DNA of 61,836 bases from Latescibacteria bacterium UBA6620 (GTDB lineage: Bacteria > Latescibacterota > UBA2968). The notes beneath the pieces are model-generated. The model searched no databases. It was not told where the DNA came from and saw only the letters and a list, made by a program, of their open reading frames with translations. Of this stretch, positions 18,162 to 27,388 are shown in pieces (position 1 is the stretch's first letter; each line of letters opens with the position of its first letter). Made by a program: the position numbers and the translations under genes. Where the stretch lies: positions 1 through 61,836 of the forward strand of contig DJHM01000012.1 of the NCBI GenBank assembly GCA_002433075.1, in the 5' to 3' direction.

Positions 18162-21100
18162 TCAGGGCGCGGCAGGTACCGGCACCGACGTCGTCCGCGC
18201 AGATCGTCTCGCCCGGACGGTCTCGGACGACACCCAGGAGCGAGCCCCTGTGTTCGCGTCGATTTCCGAAAACAGGGCCTCCGACGGGGACACTTTCAGG
18301 TCTCTGGACTTAATCACGGCTCGGTTCGAGTCGTCGACTTCCACGTGAAGGAACACCGAACACGACCCCTCGTGACGGTTGAAGATCTCGCGCAACACCT
18401 CGAGCTTTTCGTCTGCGAGGTTGGGCCCCGACAGCAATACGTTCACCGCATCGGCCATCTCCTCCCTGGCCCGTTCGAGCGGCGTGAGTTCCTCTACCTG
18501 GACGGACAGACGACCGTTCCGGTTCGACACCCGGCCCTGCAGCGCCACCATCGCGTCGACCACGAACTCGTCCTTCACCTTCTCGAACGTGTCAGGAAAC
18601 ACCACCAGATCCACCGACCCTTCCAGGTCCTCCAATGCACCGAACGCCATGGGACGACCGTTACGGTCGGTGTGCCGCTTGAACTCTGAGATCAGCCCGC
18701 CGAGCTTGATGTTCGTTCCGTCGGGGAGTTCCTCGAGTTGTGAGGCAGCCTTCAATCCGATGTTCCTGAGGTCGCTGCGATATTTCTCCAGCGGGTGCCC
18801 GGACAGGTAAAACCCCAGGACTTCCTTCTCCCGCGTCAGTCGCTCCCGATCGCCCCATTCCGGGACATCGAGCAGCTCCGTGTTCGTCACCAAAGCGGCC
18901 TGGTCCTCCAGGCCCTCGCCGCCGAACAGTGAGAATTGCCCTCTCGCCCGATCGGCCTGCGCGGTCTGTGCCATCTCGAGAGCCCGATCGAGCGTCTCGA
19001 ATACCTGCGCCCGATGCCCGAACAGTCCGTCAAGAGCTCCTGCGCAGATCAGACTTTCGATCGCTCGGCGATTGACGGAACGGAGGTCGACCCGCTCACA
19101 GAAGTCGAACAACGTATCGAAGGGTCCATCTTCCTCGCGGGCACTCACGATGGCTTCTACTGCGCTGCGACCGACGTTCCGAACGGCCGCCATGCCCATT
19201 CTCACGCTCGACCCCATCGCCACGAAATCGACCAGACTCTCGTTGACGTCCGGCGGTAGTACCTCCAGCCCCATGCGACGACACTCGTCGACCAGGACGA
19301 CAAGCCGGTCGATATCGCCGATTTCGCTGTTGAGGTTGGCTGCCATGAAATCGGCCGGATGATGGGCCTTCAGGTAGGCGCACTGGTAGGCCACCATCGA
19401 GTAGCCAGAGCTGTGCGCCTTGTTGAACCCGTAGCCGGAGAACACCTCGATGTCCGCCCACACTCCTTCCCCGACCGATCGGGAGACCCCATTCGCCTCG
19501 CATCCGTTCAGAAATTCCGCCTTGTATTCCTCCATCACCTCGGCCAGCTTCTTCCCCATGGCCTTTCGGATACCGTCCGCCTTACCCAGGGTGAACCCAG
19601 CCAGATCACGACAGAGTCGCTGGACCTGCTCCTGGTAGGTGATGATCCCGTAGGTCTCCTCCAGGGAGGGTCTCATCTTCTCGTCGTAGTACGTCACGTC
19701 CTCTCGACCGTTCTTGCGGTCGATGTAATTGGGAATGTATTTCATCGGGCCCGGCCGATACAGGGCGTTCATCGCGATGATGTCGCCGATCTTGTCGGGC
19801 TTAAGCTGAGTCAGGTAGTTCTTCATTCCGGCGGATTCGAACTGAAACACCCCTGTCGTGTCGCCCCGCCCGAACAGTTCGTAGGTCGCGCGATCGTCCA
19901 GAGGCAGGTTGTCGACATCCAGCTCGATGTCGTGATGTTCCTTCAACATCGCCACCGTTTCGCTGATCACGGTCAGGTTTCTGAGACCCAGAAAATCCAT
20001 CTTCAGGAAACCCAGATCCTCGACGTGATGCCAGTTGTACTGGGTCATCACCTCGCCCCCCTTGGGGGCCTTGTAGAGAGGCAGGAGTTCGGTCAAAGGT
20101 TTGGGCGCAATCACGACAGCCGCCGCATGAATCGAACAGTGGCGGGCCATCCCTTCCAGCTTTCGCGCAATCTCCAGTAATTTCTGACCCTGGTCCCCGT
20201 CCTCTGACAGAGCCCTCAGCTCCGGCGACTGGTCGAGCGCCTTGTCGATCGTCATTTTGAGCTCCGCCGGCACCATTTTGGCGACCCTGTCGACGTCGCC
20301 GAACGGCAAGTTCATCACCCGTCCCACGTCTCGAATCACCGCCTTCGCACCCATCGTACCGAACGTGATGATCTGACAGACATTGTCTCGACCGTATTTC
20401 TCGACCACATAGTCGATCACCCGTTCCCGGTCACGGTCGGCGATATCGTAGTCGATATCCGGCGGCGAAATACGCTCGGGATTCAGGAACCGCTCGAACA
20501 CCAGGCCGTACTCGAGGGGGTCGACCGTGGTAATTTCCAGGGCATAGCTCACGAGGCTGCTCACCGCGGATCCTCGTCCTCCTGCCCGGATCCCCTCTTC
20601 ACGACAGAAATCGACCAGATCTCCCAGAATCAGGAAATAGCCGGGATACCCGGTCTGTTGAATCACGTCCAGTTCGAACTCCAGTCGTTCCTCGTATTCG
20701 GGCGTGATCTCGCCCACGCGCCGCTCCAGCCCCTCGCGAGCCCGGGCCTCAAGGTAAGCGAGTGGATCGTCGAATTCTGCCGGCAACGGGAAGTCTGGTG
20801 CGTGTGACTCTTCGAACGACATGTCGAAATCGCACTTCTCGGCGATCTCGAGGGTTCGCTCGCACGCATTCGGGAGGTCGTGGAACAGTTCGTACATCTC
20901 TTCGGCCGACCTGAAATACACCCCGGTCGGGTAACACATCCGGTTCGGATCATCCAGCGTCTTGCCCGTCTGGATGGCCACAAGTGCGGCGTGTGCCTCG
21001 TGGTCGTCTTCCCGAAGGAAGTGGGAATCGTTCGTTGCGACGAGCGGAATGCCCATCTCCTTGTGCAGCTTGAGGAGACCTTCGTTCACCTTGACTTCCT

Positions 21101-21653
21101 TGTCGATTCCGTGACGCTGAATCTCCAGGTAGAAGTCGTCGCCGAAGATGTCCACATACGTTTCGGCCGCGGCTTGTGCTTCCTTGAAACCCTCGCGCTC
21201 GATCAGGTGGGGAATCTCGCCACTCACGCAGGCTGACAAACAGACGAGACCCTCGGAATGGGCAGCCAGCAGTTCCTTGTCGATCCGAGGCGCATAGTAG
21301 AACCCCTCCAGATAGCCCGACGATACGAGTTTGATCATGTTCTGGTAGCCCACCTCGTTCTTGACCAGCAAGACGAGGTGGTTGGACGCACTCTGGACAC
21401 CGCGGGCCGGCTTCTTTGAGAATCGACTCTCAATCGCGCAGTAGACCTCACTCCCGATGATGGGCTTTACGTCGACGTCCTTCATCGCTCGGTAGAAATC
21501 GATCGCGCCGAACAGATTGCCGTGGTCGGTCATCGCGACCGCCGGCATGCCCCATTCCCCCGCCAGGTCGGCGATTGCACCGATCTTGCTTGCTCCATCC
21601 AGAAGGCTGTATTCGGTGTGACTGTGCAGATGTACGAAATCCGTTGCGGCCAT
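18162..21653 (-). CDS. dnaE: DNA polymerase III alpha subunit
   Basis: 1163 residues, the replicative polymerase. The N-terminal PHP domain keeps metal motifs (HLHSHTEYS near 8, MTDHGN near 41, and NDSHF), suggesting an intact PHP site, unlike the decayed one of E. coli. The polymerase palm has the catalytic Asp cluster PDIDYD. An HhH region and an OB-fold (KLGGLISEFKRHTDRNGRPM) follow. The C-terminus is short. It is monocistronic, with its own promoter about 140 bp upstream. Confidence 0.97.
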   Translation of the reverse strand: MAATDFVHLHSHTEYSLLDGASKIGAIADLAGEWGMPAVAMTDHGNLFGAIDFYRAMKDVDVKPIIGSEVYCAIESRFSKKPARGVQSASNHLVLLVKNEVGYQNMIKLVSSGYLEGFYYAPRIDKELLAAHSEGLVCLSACVSGEIPHLIEREGFKEAQAAAETYVDIFGDDFYLEIQRHGIDKEVKVNEGLLKLHKEMGIPLVATNDSHFLREDDHEAHAALVAIQTGKTLDDPNRMCYPTGVYFRSAEEMYELFHDLPNACERTLEIAEKCDFDMSFEESHAPDFPLPAEFDDPLAYLEARAREGLERRVGEITPEYEERLEFELDVIQQTGYPGYFLILGDLVDFCREEGIRAGGRGSAVSSLVSYALEITTVDPLEYGLVFERFLNPERISPPDIDYDIADRDRERVIDYVVEKYGRDNVCQIITFGTMGAKAVIRDVGRVMNLPFGDVDRVAKMVPAELKMTIDKALDQSPELRALSEDGDQGQKLLEIARKLEGMARHCSIHAAAVVIAPKPLTELLPLYKAPKGGEVMTQYNWHHVEDLGFLKMDFLGLRNLTVISETVAMLKEHHDIELDVDNLPLDDRATYELFGRGDTTGVFQFESAGMKNYLTQLKPDKIGDIIAMNALYRPGPMKYIPNYIDRKNGREDVTYYDEKMRPSLEETYGIITYQEQVQRLCRDLAGFTLGKADGIRKAMGKKLAEVMEEYKAEFLNGCEANGVSRSVGEGVWADIEVFSGYGFNKAHSSGYSMVAYQCAYLKAHHPADFMAANLNSEIGDIDRLVVLVDECRRMGLEVLPPDVNESLVDFVAMGSSVRMGMAAVRNVGRSAVEAIVSAREEDGPFDTLFDFCERVDLRSVNRRAIESLICAGALDGLFGHRAQVFETLDRALEMAQTAQADRARGQFSLFGGEGLEDQAALVTNTELLDVPEWGDRERLTREKEVLGFYLSGHPLEKYRSDLRNIGLKAASQLEELPDGTNIKLGGLISEFKRHTDRNGRPMAFGALEDLEGSVDLVVFPDTFEKVKDEFVVDAMVALQGRVSNRNGRLSVQVEELTPLERAREEMADAVNVLLSGPNLADEKLEVLREIFNRHEGSCSVFLHVEVDDSNRAVIKSRDLKVSPSEALFSEIDANTGARSWVSSETVRARRSARTTSVPVPAAP

Positions 21654-21785
21654 TGAGGAATCGCCCAGACTGAGAGGTTGAGAAGATCAGGTTGCAATCG
21701 GGGATTCGAGGATCGGGTCAAGTGGAACATGGCCGGGGACGGCCGGTCGGCCCGCAAGGGCGAGGGAGGGTGCCCGTTGAGGTGG

Positions 21786-21813
21786 AATGTAGTCCACGTC
21801 AGCCGATTGTCAA
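21786..21813 (-). promoter_or_regulatory. promoter of dnaE
   Basis: On the minus strand: TTGACA (21813-21808), a 16-bp spacer and TACATT (21791-21786), giving a leader of roughly 125 nt. Confidence 0.6.
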
Positions 21814-22007
21814 CGTCCACGGTGAGACCGGAAAAACATGTCCACCCCGAGGGGCAGCCGGGGCAAGATTTTCTTTCACTCGATTCCCTGAGAACTTATC
21901 CCTTTCCATACAACACGTTAAAAATATGATACTTACGCCACCCTCGGGGTCTTGGCACGCGACTTGTTTAGGTTATCCGTGACTCTGAGTGGTACCGATT
22001 GGTCAAG

Positions 22008-22059
22008 CCCCCTCCGGCGGTAGGAACCCTTGTGGTGACCGAAACCGGGGGGTTTTTTT
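22008..22059 (+). terminator. terminator-like element inside the dnaE-aroA gap
   Basis: CCCCCTCCGG (about 22009-22018) can pair with CCGGGGGG (22045-22052), then seven T. No annotated plus-strand gene precedes it, so it may end a small RNA, or the pairing may be chance. Confidence 0.35.
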
Positions 22060-22141
22060 GTACGACCCGGTGACCTCCTCCGGAACCGGACCTCCGTCGC
22101 ACGTTCAGCGGAGTTTTAGCTTCTGACCCGCTCGCTTTTCG

Positions 22142-22147
22142 TATACT
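22142..22147 (+). promoter_or_regulatory. -10 box of aroA
   Basis: TATACT 8 nt before the GTG start of aroA. No good -35 box is seen. A transcript from here would be nearly leaderless. Confidence 0.45.
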
Positions 22148-22155
22148 TTCTCCCT

Positions 22156-23436
22156 GTGAACACCCTCGAAATCACACCGCTGGACCGACCTGTCGACGCC
22201 GACGTTACGGTGCCCGGCTCCAAGAGCTACACCAACCGTGCGCTCCTGATCGCCGCCCTGGGTGAGGGAACCACGACCCTGACGGGCGCCCTTTTCAGCG
22301 ACGACACCACCTACATGGCCAACGCGCTGAGAAGTCTGGGCATCGAAGTTGAAGAAGTCCCGGAGAAGGCTACTTTCGTGGTGCACGGAAAGGGAGGCCG
22401 CATCCCCGTCAACGGAGCGGAGCTGCACATCGGTGGGTCGGGCACGTGTGCCCGATTCCTGTCGGCGTTCGTCGCCCTTGGCCGGGGCCCCTACGTAATC
22501 GATGGCATCGATCGGATGCGGGAACGCCCGATCGAGGATCTTCTCAAGGGCCTCAGAGGACTCGGCGTCGATGCGACCAGCCTGAACGGGACCGGATGCC
22601 CTCCGGTCGTCGTCAACGCCGACAGAATCCCGGGAGGGCGTACGTTCGTCCCCGGGGACCAGAGCAGTCAGTACTTCACGGCCCTCCTCCTCATCGCCTC
22701 CTACGCGATGGAAGACATCGAGATTCGCGTCGAAGGCGACCTCGCGTCCAAACCATACATCGATATGACACTCGATATCATGCGACGCTTCGGGGTTCGC
22801 GTGACGAACGACAATTACAACACTTTCCGCGTCACTGCCGGGCAACGATACGAAAGCAGAGCCTACACGATTGAGCCCGATGCCACGAACGCCACGTACT
22901 TCATGGCCGCGGCCGCCATCACCTGTGGACGCGTGACCGTCGGCGGTCTATCAGAAGACTCCGCTCAGGGCGACGTTCGTTTCGCGCACGTGCTCGAGCA
23001 GATGGGGTGTGCCGTGTCGACCGACGCCTCCGGCATCACGGTCTCGGGCCCTCAGCAACTCCGCGGTATCGATATCGACCTGAACGACATGCCGGACACA
23101 GCGCAGACATTGTGGGCCATTGCCCCGTTCGCGTCCGATCCCGTCACCGTCACGAACGTCCCCGTTCTCCGAATCCACGAGACCGATCGAATCGCCGCCA
23201 TGGAAACAGAACTGACTCGATTGGGGGTCCGCGTCGACGCTCGGGATGACGGCATGACCGTCCACCCCGCCTCCCAGATCTTACCCGGCCAGGTCGACAC
23301 CTATGACGACCACCGAATGGCCATGAGCCTGGCCCTGATCGGACTCCGGGAGCCCGGAGTGATTCTCAAGGATCCGGAGTGTGTCAACAAGACCTTCCCC
23401 AATTACTTCGATGTGCTCGACACACTACGTGGCTGA
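22156..23436 (+). CDS. aroA: 3-phosphoshikimate 1-carboxyvinyltransferase (EPSP synthase)
   Basis: A 426-residue EPSP synthase, the sixth step of the shikimate pathway. Hallmarks are VPGSKSYTNRALLIAALG, GGSGTCARFLSAF, GDQSSQYFTALLL and the C-terminal ETDRIAAMETELTRLG with YDDHRMAMSLALIGL. The GTG start fits the conserved N-terminus. LGGSGTCARF differs from the class I LGNAGTAMRP, suggesting the glyphosate-tolerant type (inference). A -10 box lies only 8 nt upstream. Confidence 0.95.
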   Translation: MNTLEITPLDRPVDADVTVPGSKSYTNRALLIAALGEGTTTLTGALFSDDTTYMANALRSLGIEVEEVPEKATFVVHGKGGRIPVNGAELHIGGSGTCARFLSAFVALGRGPYVIDGIDRMRERPIEDLLKGLRGLGVDATSLNGTGCPPVVVNADRIPGGRTFVPGDQSSQYFTALLLIASYAMEDIEIRVEGDLASKPYIDMTLDIMRRFGVRVTNDNYNTFRVTAGQRYESRAYTIEPDATNATYFMAAAAITCGRVTVGGLSEDSAQGDVRFAHVLEQMGCAVSTDASGITVSGPQQLRGIDIDLNDMPDTAQTLWAIAPFASDPVTVTNVPVLRIHETDRIAAMETELTRLGVRVDARDDGMTVHPASQILPGQVDTYDDHRMAMSLALIGLREPGVILKDPECVNKTFPNYFDVLDTLRG

Positions 23437-23466
23437 CCGCATCCAAGACCGGGACTGAAGACAACT

Positions 23467-24614
23467 ATGAATCCAACCGTCCTCCTCGTCGACGACGAAC
23501 AGGAAGTTCGAAGGGTGCTCTCCGACACGATCGATGAGGCCGGATTCGAAATCCGTGCTGCCGTATCCGGCCAACAGGGGCTCGAGATGCTCGATCGGTG
23601 GTCTCCCGACCTCCTGATCGTCGACCTCAAGATTCCCGGGATGAGCGGCATCGACTTTGCCAGGCACGCGAACGGCTTCCGGACAGTGAGATCATCATCC
23701 TCACCGGCTTTGGCGATATGACCAGCGCCGTTGAAGCCATGCGGCTCGGTGCCTACAATTACCTTAGCAAACCCGTCGACCTTGAGCGCCTGATGCAGAC
23801 CCTCAGACGCGCTTCAGAGCGCAGACAGCTGGTGCTCGAAAATCGGGATCTGCTTCGACGTACCCAGGTCGTGAATCGGATCAAGGGCGAGTTCATCAAC
23901 GGCATGTCCCACGAGGTCCGCACCCCGCTCGGACACGTGACGGGGTTCACCCAGCTGCTCCAGGACACCCTCGAGGGACTCACCGAAAAACAGCGTGGTT
24001 ACCTTCAGAACATCCACGATGCGGTCGAGCGGCTCTTCGACATGTTCGAGAACATCCTCCAATACTCCGTCCTCAAGTTAGGAGACGCCAATCTTAAGCT
24101 CGAATCCACGACGACAGATCAACTGATCGATCAGATCGTCGAAGCCGCCCGTCCCCTGGCCGCCGAACACGAAATCGAACTGCGTGTTGAACATCAGGGC
24201 GAGTTGGTGGGCGTCGACGTCTCTGCGTGTTGCCGAGCGATCGGTTTGCTGGTCGACAATGCCATCAAGTTCAGCGGGGACGGCAAGGTCGTAACGCTGG
24301 AGGCCAATCTGCGGCCACCTGAAGAGGGCCCCGATCACGTTCCGGTCGATGCCGCTCTCCCGTATGTAGTCTCCGGGTGGCTGGCCTTCCGTGTCACCGA
24401 CGAAGGCATCGGGATCGCCGACGAAGACCAGGAGCGAATCTTCGACACCTTCGTCCAGGCGAACAGCGCGCTCGATCGCCACTACGAAGGATCGGGAATC
24501 GGGCTGGCCCTCGCCCTGAGCCTCGCCCGCCTCCACGGTGGCACCATTACGCTCGACAGCCGACCGGGTCAGGGCAGCACATTCACCCTCCTCGTACCCG
24601 TCGCGGCAACCTAG
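23467..24614 (+). pseudogene. receiver-histidine kinase, frameshifted in the receiver
   Basis: An N-terminal receiver (LLVDDEQE, phospho-acceptor Asp53 in VDLKIPGMSG) reads from 23467 and stops being receiver-like after DFARH at about 23665. The sequence resumes in another frame with RERLPDSEIIILTGFGD and a Lys in LSKPVD. A HisKA domain (MSHEVRTPLG) and HATPase_c (N box LVDNAIKFSG, VTDEGIGI, GSGIGLALALS) follow to 24614. One missing base near 23669 (CACCGCGAA read as CACGCGAA) would explain it. No membrane segment, so the kinase is cytoplasmic. Either a sequencing error or a real mutation. Confidence 0.85.
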
Positions 24615-24734
24615 CCAACCCTCTCGCACACGATCATTTTCATTCCGAGGAGCGCGGGAATCGCTCCTGGACGAATTGGCAAGAAAGCAGATTTAGGGGG
24701 ACGGGTAAGCGTTGGTCCGCAATACAAGACCGGG

Positions 24735-25574
24735 GTGGAACCCGTTGACGATGTCCTTAAGGGCGTGGTCGAAATGACCCGGACCCTGGCTTCTGATTCG
24801 GTCGGCTCGATTTACCTAACCGGAAGCCGCGCCTTCGGCTCCGCTGTGAGTTCCAGCGACATTGATTTATTCTTTGTAGGCCAGTCTGGTCGGCTCGATG
24901 ACACTTTGAAGGACGCGGTTTTCTCCCTTTCCAGGCTGTCTCCTCTCATCTGTCCGTATCGGCTCGATGTGAAAGCCTACAGGCTCGAAAAGCTGATGGA
25001 GCTTGAAACTGCTGTTGACGGCCCCTTTTCGCCTCCCAAAGCGATGCTGCATTTCAACGCAGTGACAATCAAGAACTTCAGCCGGATTCTCTCCGGTACC
25101 GACATCAGGGACAAGGTCGAACTCCCTCCGGTCGAGAGCTACGTGGGCCATCTGCGGGATTTCACGGTGTGGATCATCTCGGATCTGAAAGGAGGCCGGA
25201 GCGTACGCCCTGAAACGACTCTTGGGTTTCCTGACGAGAATTCGTCCTTTTACGGCTACGTCGTCGAAGGAAAATTGGAGCACCTGGTTTACGTCGTCGG
25301 GCTGATCGCATCCACCAGGATCGCTCAGGCAGCCGGGGAATACGTGTCACATAAGGGCATGGTTCCCGAACTCTATCGCAAATACGTAGGCGATCGATTC
25401 AGCGACTTTGTGAATCAGATCTTCCTCTGGTGTCGTAGCCGATGGGAAAACCGGATCCCCGATGTTCCTTCGGACCGTGCACGCCTCGACGAGCTTTGCG
25501 AGGAGACGTTGCGCTTCGAAAATCAGCTCCTTGCTACAGGGTTTGGGACGACGTCCAGCGCCAACGCATCCTGA
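24735..25574 (+). CDS. nucleotidyltransferase-fold protein
   Basis: 279 residues. The pol-beta-type NTase signature is clear: GSRAFGS (30-36) followed by SDIDLFFVG with metal ligands Asp42 and Asp44; a third acidic residue is probably in the RLDVKAY segment. The rest is helical and unrecognised. Such proteins transfer NMP to antibiotics, proteins or RNAs, or act as toxins; no partner is adjacent. The start is GTG 24735. Codon use is less GC-biased than its neighbours, hinting at transfer. It is flanked by a non-coding gap and a terminator, so it is a single-gene unit. Confidence 0.75.
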   Translation: MEPVDDVLKGVVEMTRTLASDSVGSIYLTGSRAFGSAVSSSDIDLFFVGQSGRLDDTLKDAVFSLSRLSPLICPYRLDVKAYRLEKLMELETAVDGPFSPPKAMLHFNAVTIKNFSRILSGTDIRDKVELPPVESYVGHLRDFTVWIISDLKGGRSVRPETTLGFPDENSSFYGYVVEGKLEHLVYVVGLIASTRIAQAAGEYVSHKGMVPELYRKYVGDRFSDFVNQIFLWCRSRWENRIPDVPSDRARLDELCEETLRFENQLLATGFGTTSSANAS

Positions 25575-25582
25575 AACGAGAA

Positions 25583-25614
25583 GGCCCCGAAGCTTAATGG
25601 CTCCGGGGCCGTTT
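25583..25614 (+). terminator. rho-independent terminator
   Basis: GGCCCCG (25583-25589) pairs with CGGGGCC (25604-25610), with an inner AGC/GCT extension, then GTTTT. It ends the nucleotidyltransferase unit. Confidence 0.8.
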
Positions 25615-25631
25615 TCCGCACCTGGTTGATC

Positions 25632-26489
25632 TCAGCGCGATCTCCGCTCACGGGCTTTTCGTTGTCGTTCCTCGCGCCGTTCGATCTCAGGCATCAGGGC
25701 TTTCACCTTCGCCCGAATCTCTCTGAATCTTGGACTGTCCGCTCGCAATCCCGATTTGGGAGCTAACGCCTTGACCGCAGCCTCCACATTCGCGATCCGT
25801 TCTGCGCTCGGCGGGTGGGTCGTGAACAGGACGTCCATGCCTTCCGGCTCCGTCTCGTGCAGAGCCATCAACTTCTCGAAGAACACCGAAATGCCCTTCG
25901 GGTCGAGGCCCGCGGCATAGGTCTCTTCCACCGCCAACCGGTCCGCCTCGCGTTCCATATCCCGACTGTACTTGAGCATCGTCAGGCCGGCACCGATCCC
26001 CGCGAACTGCGCCGCAATCTGTCTCGAAATCGAGCTGCTACCCGAGCCACCACCGACTACTTCGAGTAAAACGGCCAGCCCGTACTGGCTCGAGATCTGG
26101 CGTGCCCCGTGACGGCCCACCACGTGGCCGATTTCGTGAGCGACGACCCCGGCCAGTTCGGCCTCTGTATCGGCTGTCGCGATCAGACCCGCGTTGACAT
26201 ACAACCATCCCCCGGGCAGGGCGAACGCGTTGACCTGAGCCGTCTCCACAACACCGAAGTGATAGCGGATGTCTCGTCGTTTCGAATGCCGCACGAGCGC
26301 TTGTCCTAGGCTATCGATATACGCGACGACGGCCTCGTTCTTCAGCATCGGCATCTGTCGCTCGATATCCTTCGCCGCCTGGCGACCGATTTCCACTTCG
26401 TCGGCAGTCGACAGAAAGTTCAACTGGTTGAGGGTCGAACATCCTCCAACCAGCAGCGCCAACAGAACGAATCCACCGCGACGCATCAC
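25632..26489 (-). CDS. M48 family metalloprotease lipoprotein
   Basis: 285 residues. The signal peptide ends in the lipobox LVGGC (Cys17). The zinc site HEIGH is at 118-122 with the third ligand Glu181 in MEREAD. Related BepA/LoiP-type proteases act in the periplasm on outer-membrane protein assembly. The C-terminus is basic (EIERREERQRKARERRSR). It overlaps the LD-carboxypeptidase gene by 4 bp (ATGA), last of a three-gene operon. Confidence 0.9.
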   Translation of the reverse strand: MMRRGGFVLLALLVGGCSTLNQLNFLSTADEVEIGRQAAKDIERQMPMLKNEAVVAYIDSLGQALVRHSKRRDIRYHFGVVETAQVNAFALPGGWLYVNAGLIATADTEAELAGVVAHEIGHVVGRHGARQISSQYGLAVLLEVVGGGSGSSSISRQIAAQFAGIGAGLTMLKYSRDMEREADRLAVEETYAAGLDPKGISVFFEKLMALHETEPEGMDVLFTTHPPSAERIANVEAAVKALAPKSGLRADSPRFREIRAKVKALMPEIERREERQRKARERRSR

Positions 26490-27388
26490 ACGCCCCTCTC
26501 GAAGGACAGCCTATCGTTCTCGATCGTTGCGTAGCCCCCGACCGGCAGCAGTCTCCGTGTCGCCCCGTGCCCATACGGGAGCCCGACATATACCGGGCAT
26601 TGAACCCTGCCCGCAAAGTCTTCGATCACCTCGTCCACCGTACCGTCTTCGTCGTCTCCGTCACAGCGAACGAACTGGCCGAACAAAACGGCCGACGTTC
26701 CCTCGAACACGCCCGCCTGAATCAGTTGTGTCAACATCCGGTCGATCCTGTAGGGTGCCTCCCCTACGTCCTCCAGAAACACCACGCTCGAATCGAACGG
26801 CGGCAGATAGGGCGTCCCAACCAGCGATGCGACAAGCGATAGACACCCACCGACCAACCGGCCTTCCGTGCGTCCTCCGGCGTCGACCGCCTGTATCCCG
26901 TCGATCGCATCGAACCGTCCGTGAAGAAGGGCCTCTATGAGCGATCGGTCCAGATCGGGGTCGATTCCGCCACCTTTCGCCACATCCACATTCGGAAGAA
27001 ACCCCGAGTAGGATACCAGATTCGCACGAGCCAGTGCACCCAATTGAAGGGCTGTCGTATCGCTGAATCCGACGAGGACCTTTGGATTCTGTTCCACCAT
27101 GGCCCAGTCTACTTCGGAAAGAATTCTGGCCGACCCGTAGCCCCCCCTCGCGGCAAAGATCCCCCGAATCGACGGATCCGCGAAGAGACGACTCACCTCC
27201 GATCCTCTGATCAGATCGGGTCCGGCAAGAAAACGATCTTCTAGCCCGATCGTATCACCCGATACCACTTCGAAACCCAGGGTTTCCAGGTAGGAGATGC
27301 CGGACGCGAGAGCCTCGGGCTGAACCGAACTGGACGGTGCCACCACCGCCACGCGGTCTCCGCTCGCCAGGGATGGGTAAAGGCTCAC
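26486..27388 (-). CDS. ldcA: LD-carboxypeptidase (S66 family)
   Basis: A 300-residue S66 serine peptidase that trims the terminal D-Ala from murein tetrapeptides during cell-wall recycling. The nucleophile Ser is in GFSDTTAL, preceded by the FAARGGYGSARIL segment; the Glu/His pair lies near FLEDVGE and LPYGHG. The start is GTG 27388 rather than the far upstream ATG, because it forms a 4-bp overlap with the ligase stop and matches the conserved N-terminus LASGDRVAVVAPSS. It is cytoplasmic. Confidence 0.9.
   Translation of the reverse strand: MSLYPSLASGDRVAVVAPSSSVQPEALASGISYLETLGFEVVSGDTIGLEDRFLAGPDLIRGSEVSRLFADPSIRGIFAARGGYGSARILSEVDWAMVEQNPKVLVGFSDTTALQLGALARANLVSYSGFLPNVDVAKGGGIDPDLDRSLIEALLHGRFDAIDGIQAVDAGGRTEGRLVGGCLSLVASLVGTPYLPPFDSSVVFLEDVGEAPYRIDRMLTQLIQAGVFEGTSAVLFGQFVRCDGDDEDGTVDEVIEDFAGRVQCPVYVGLPYGHGATRRLLPVGGYATIENDRLSFERGV

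Larger units (their letters stand above)
21654..22155. other. divergent dnaE-aroA intergenic region
   Basis: 502 bp without a convincing protein gene. It holds the dnaE promoter (21786-21813), a locally AT-rich patch (21895-21935), a GC-rich imperfect hairpin with T7 at 22053-22059 on the plus strand, and the aroA -10 box (22142-22147). Short open frames on both strands look like noise. Confidence 0.6.

Noticed and set aside
24648..24668. Hairpin AGGAGCG/CGCTCCT after the first kinase as a terminator
   Set aside because: No T run follows.
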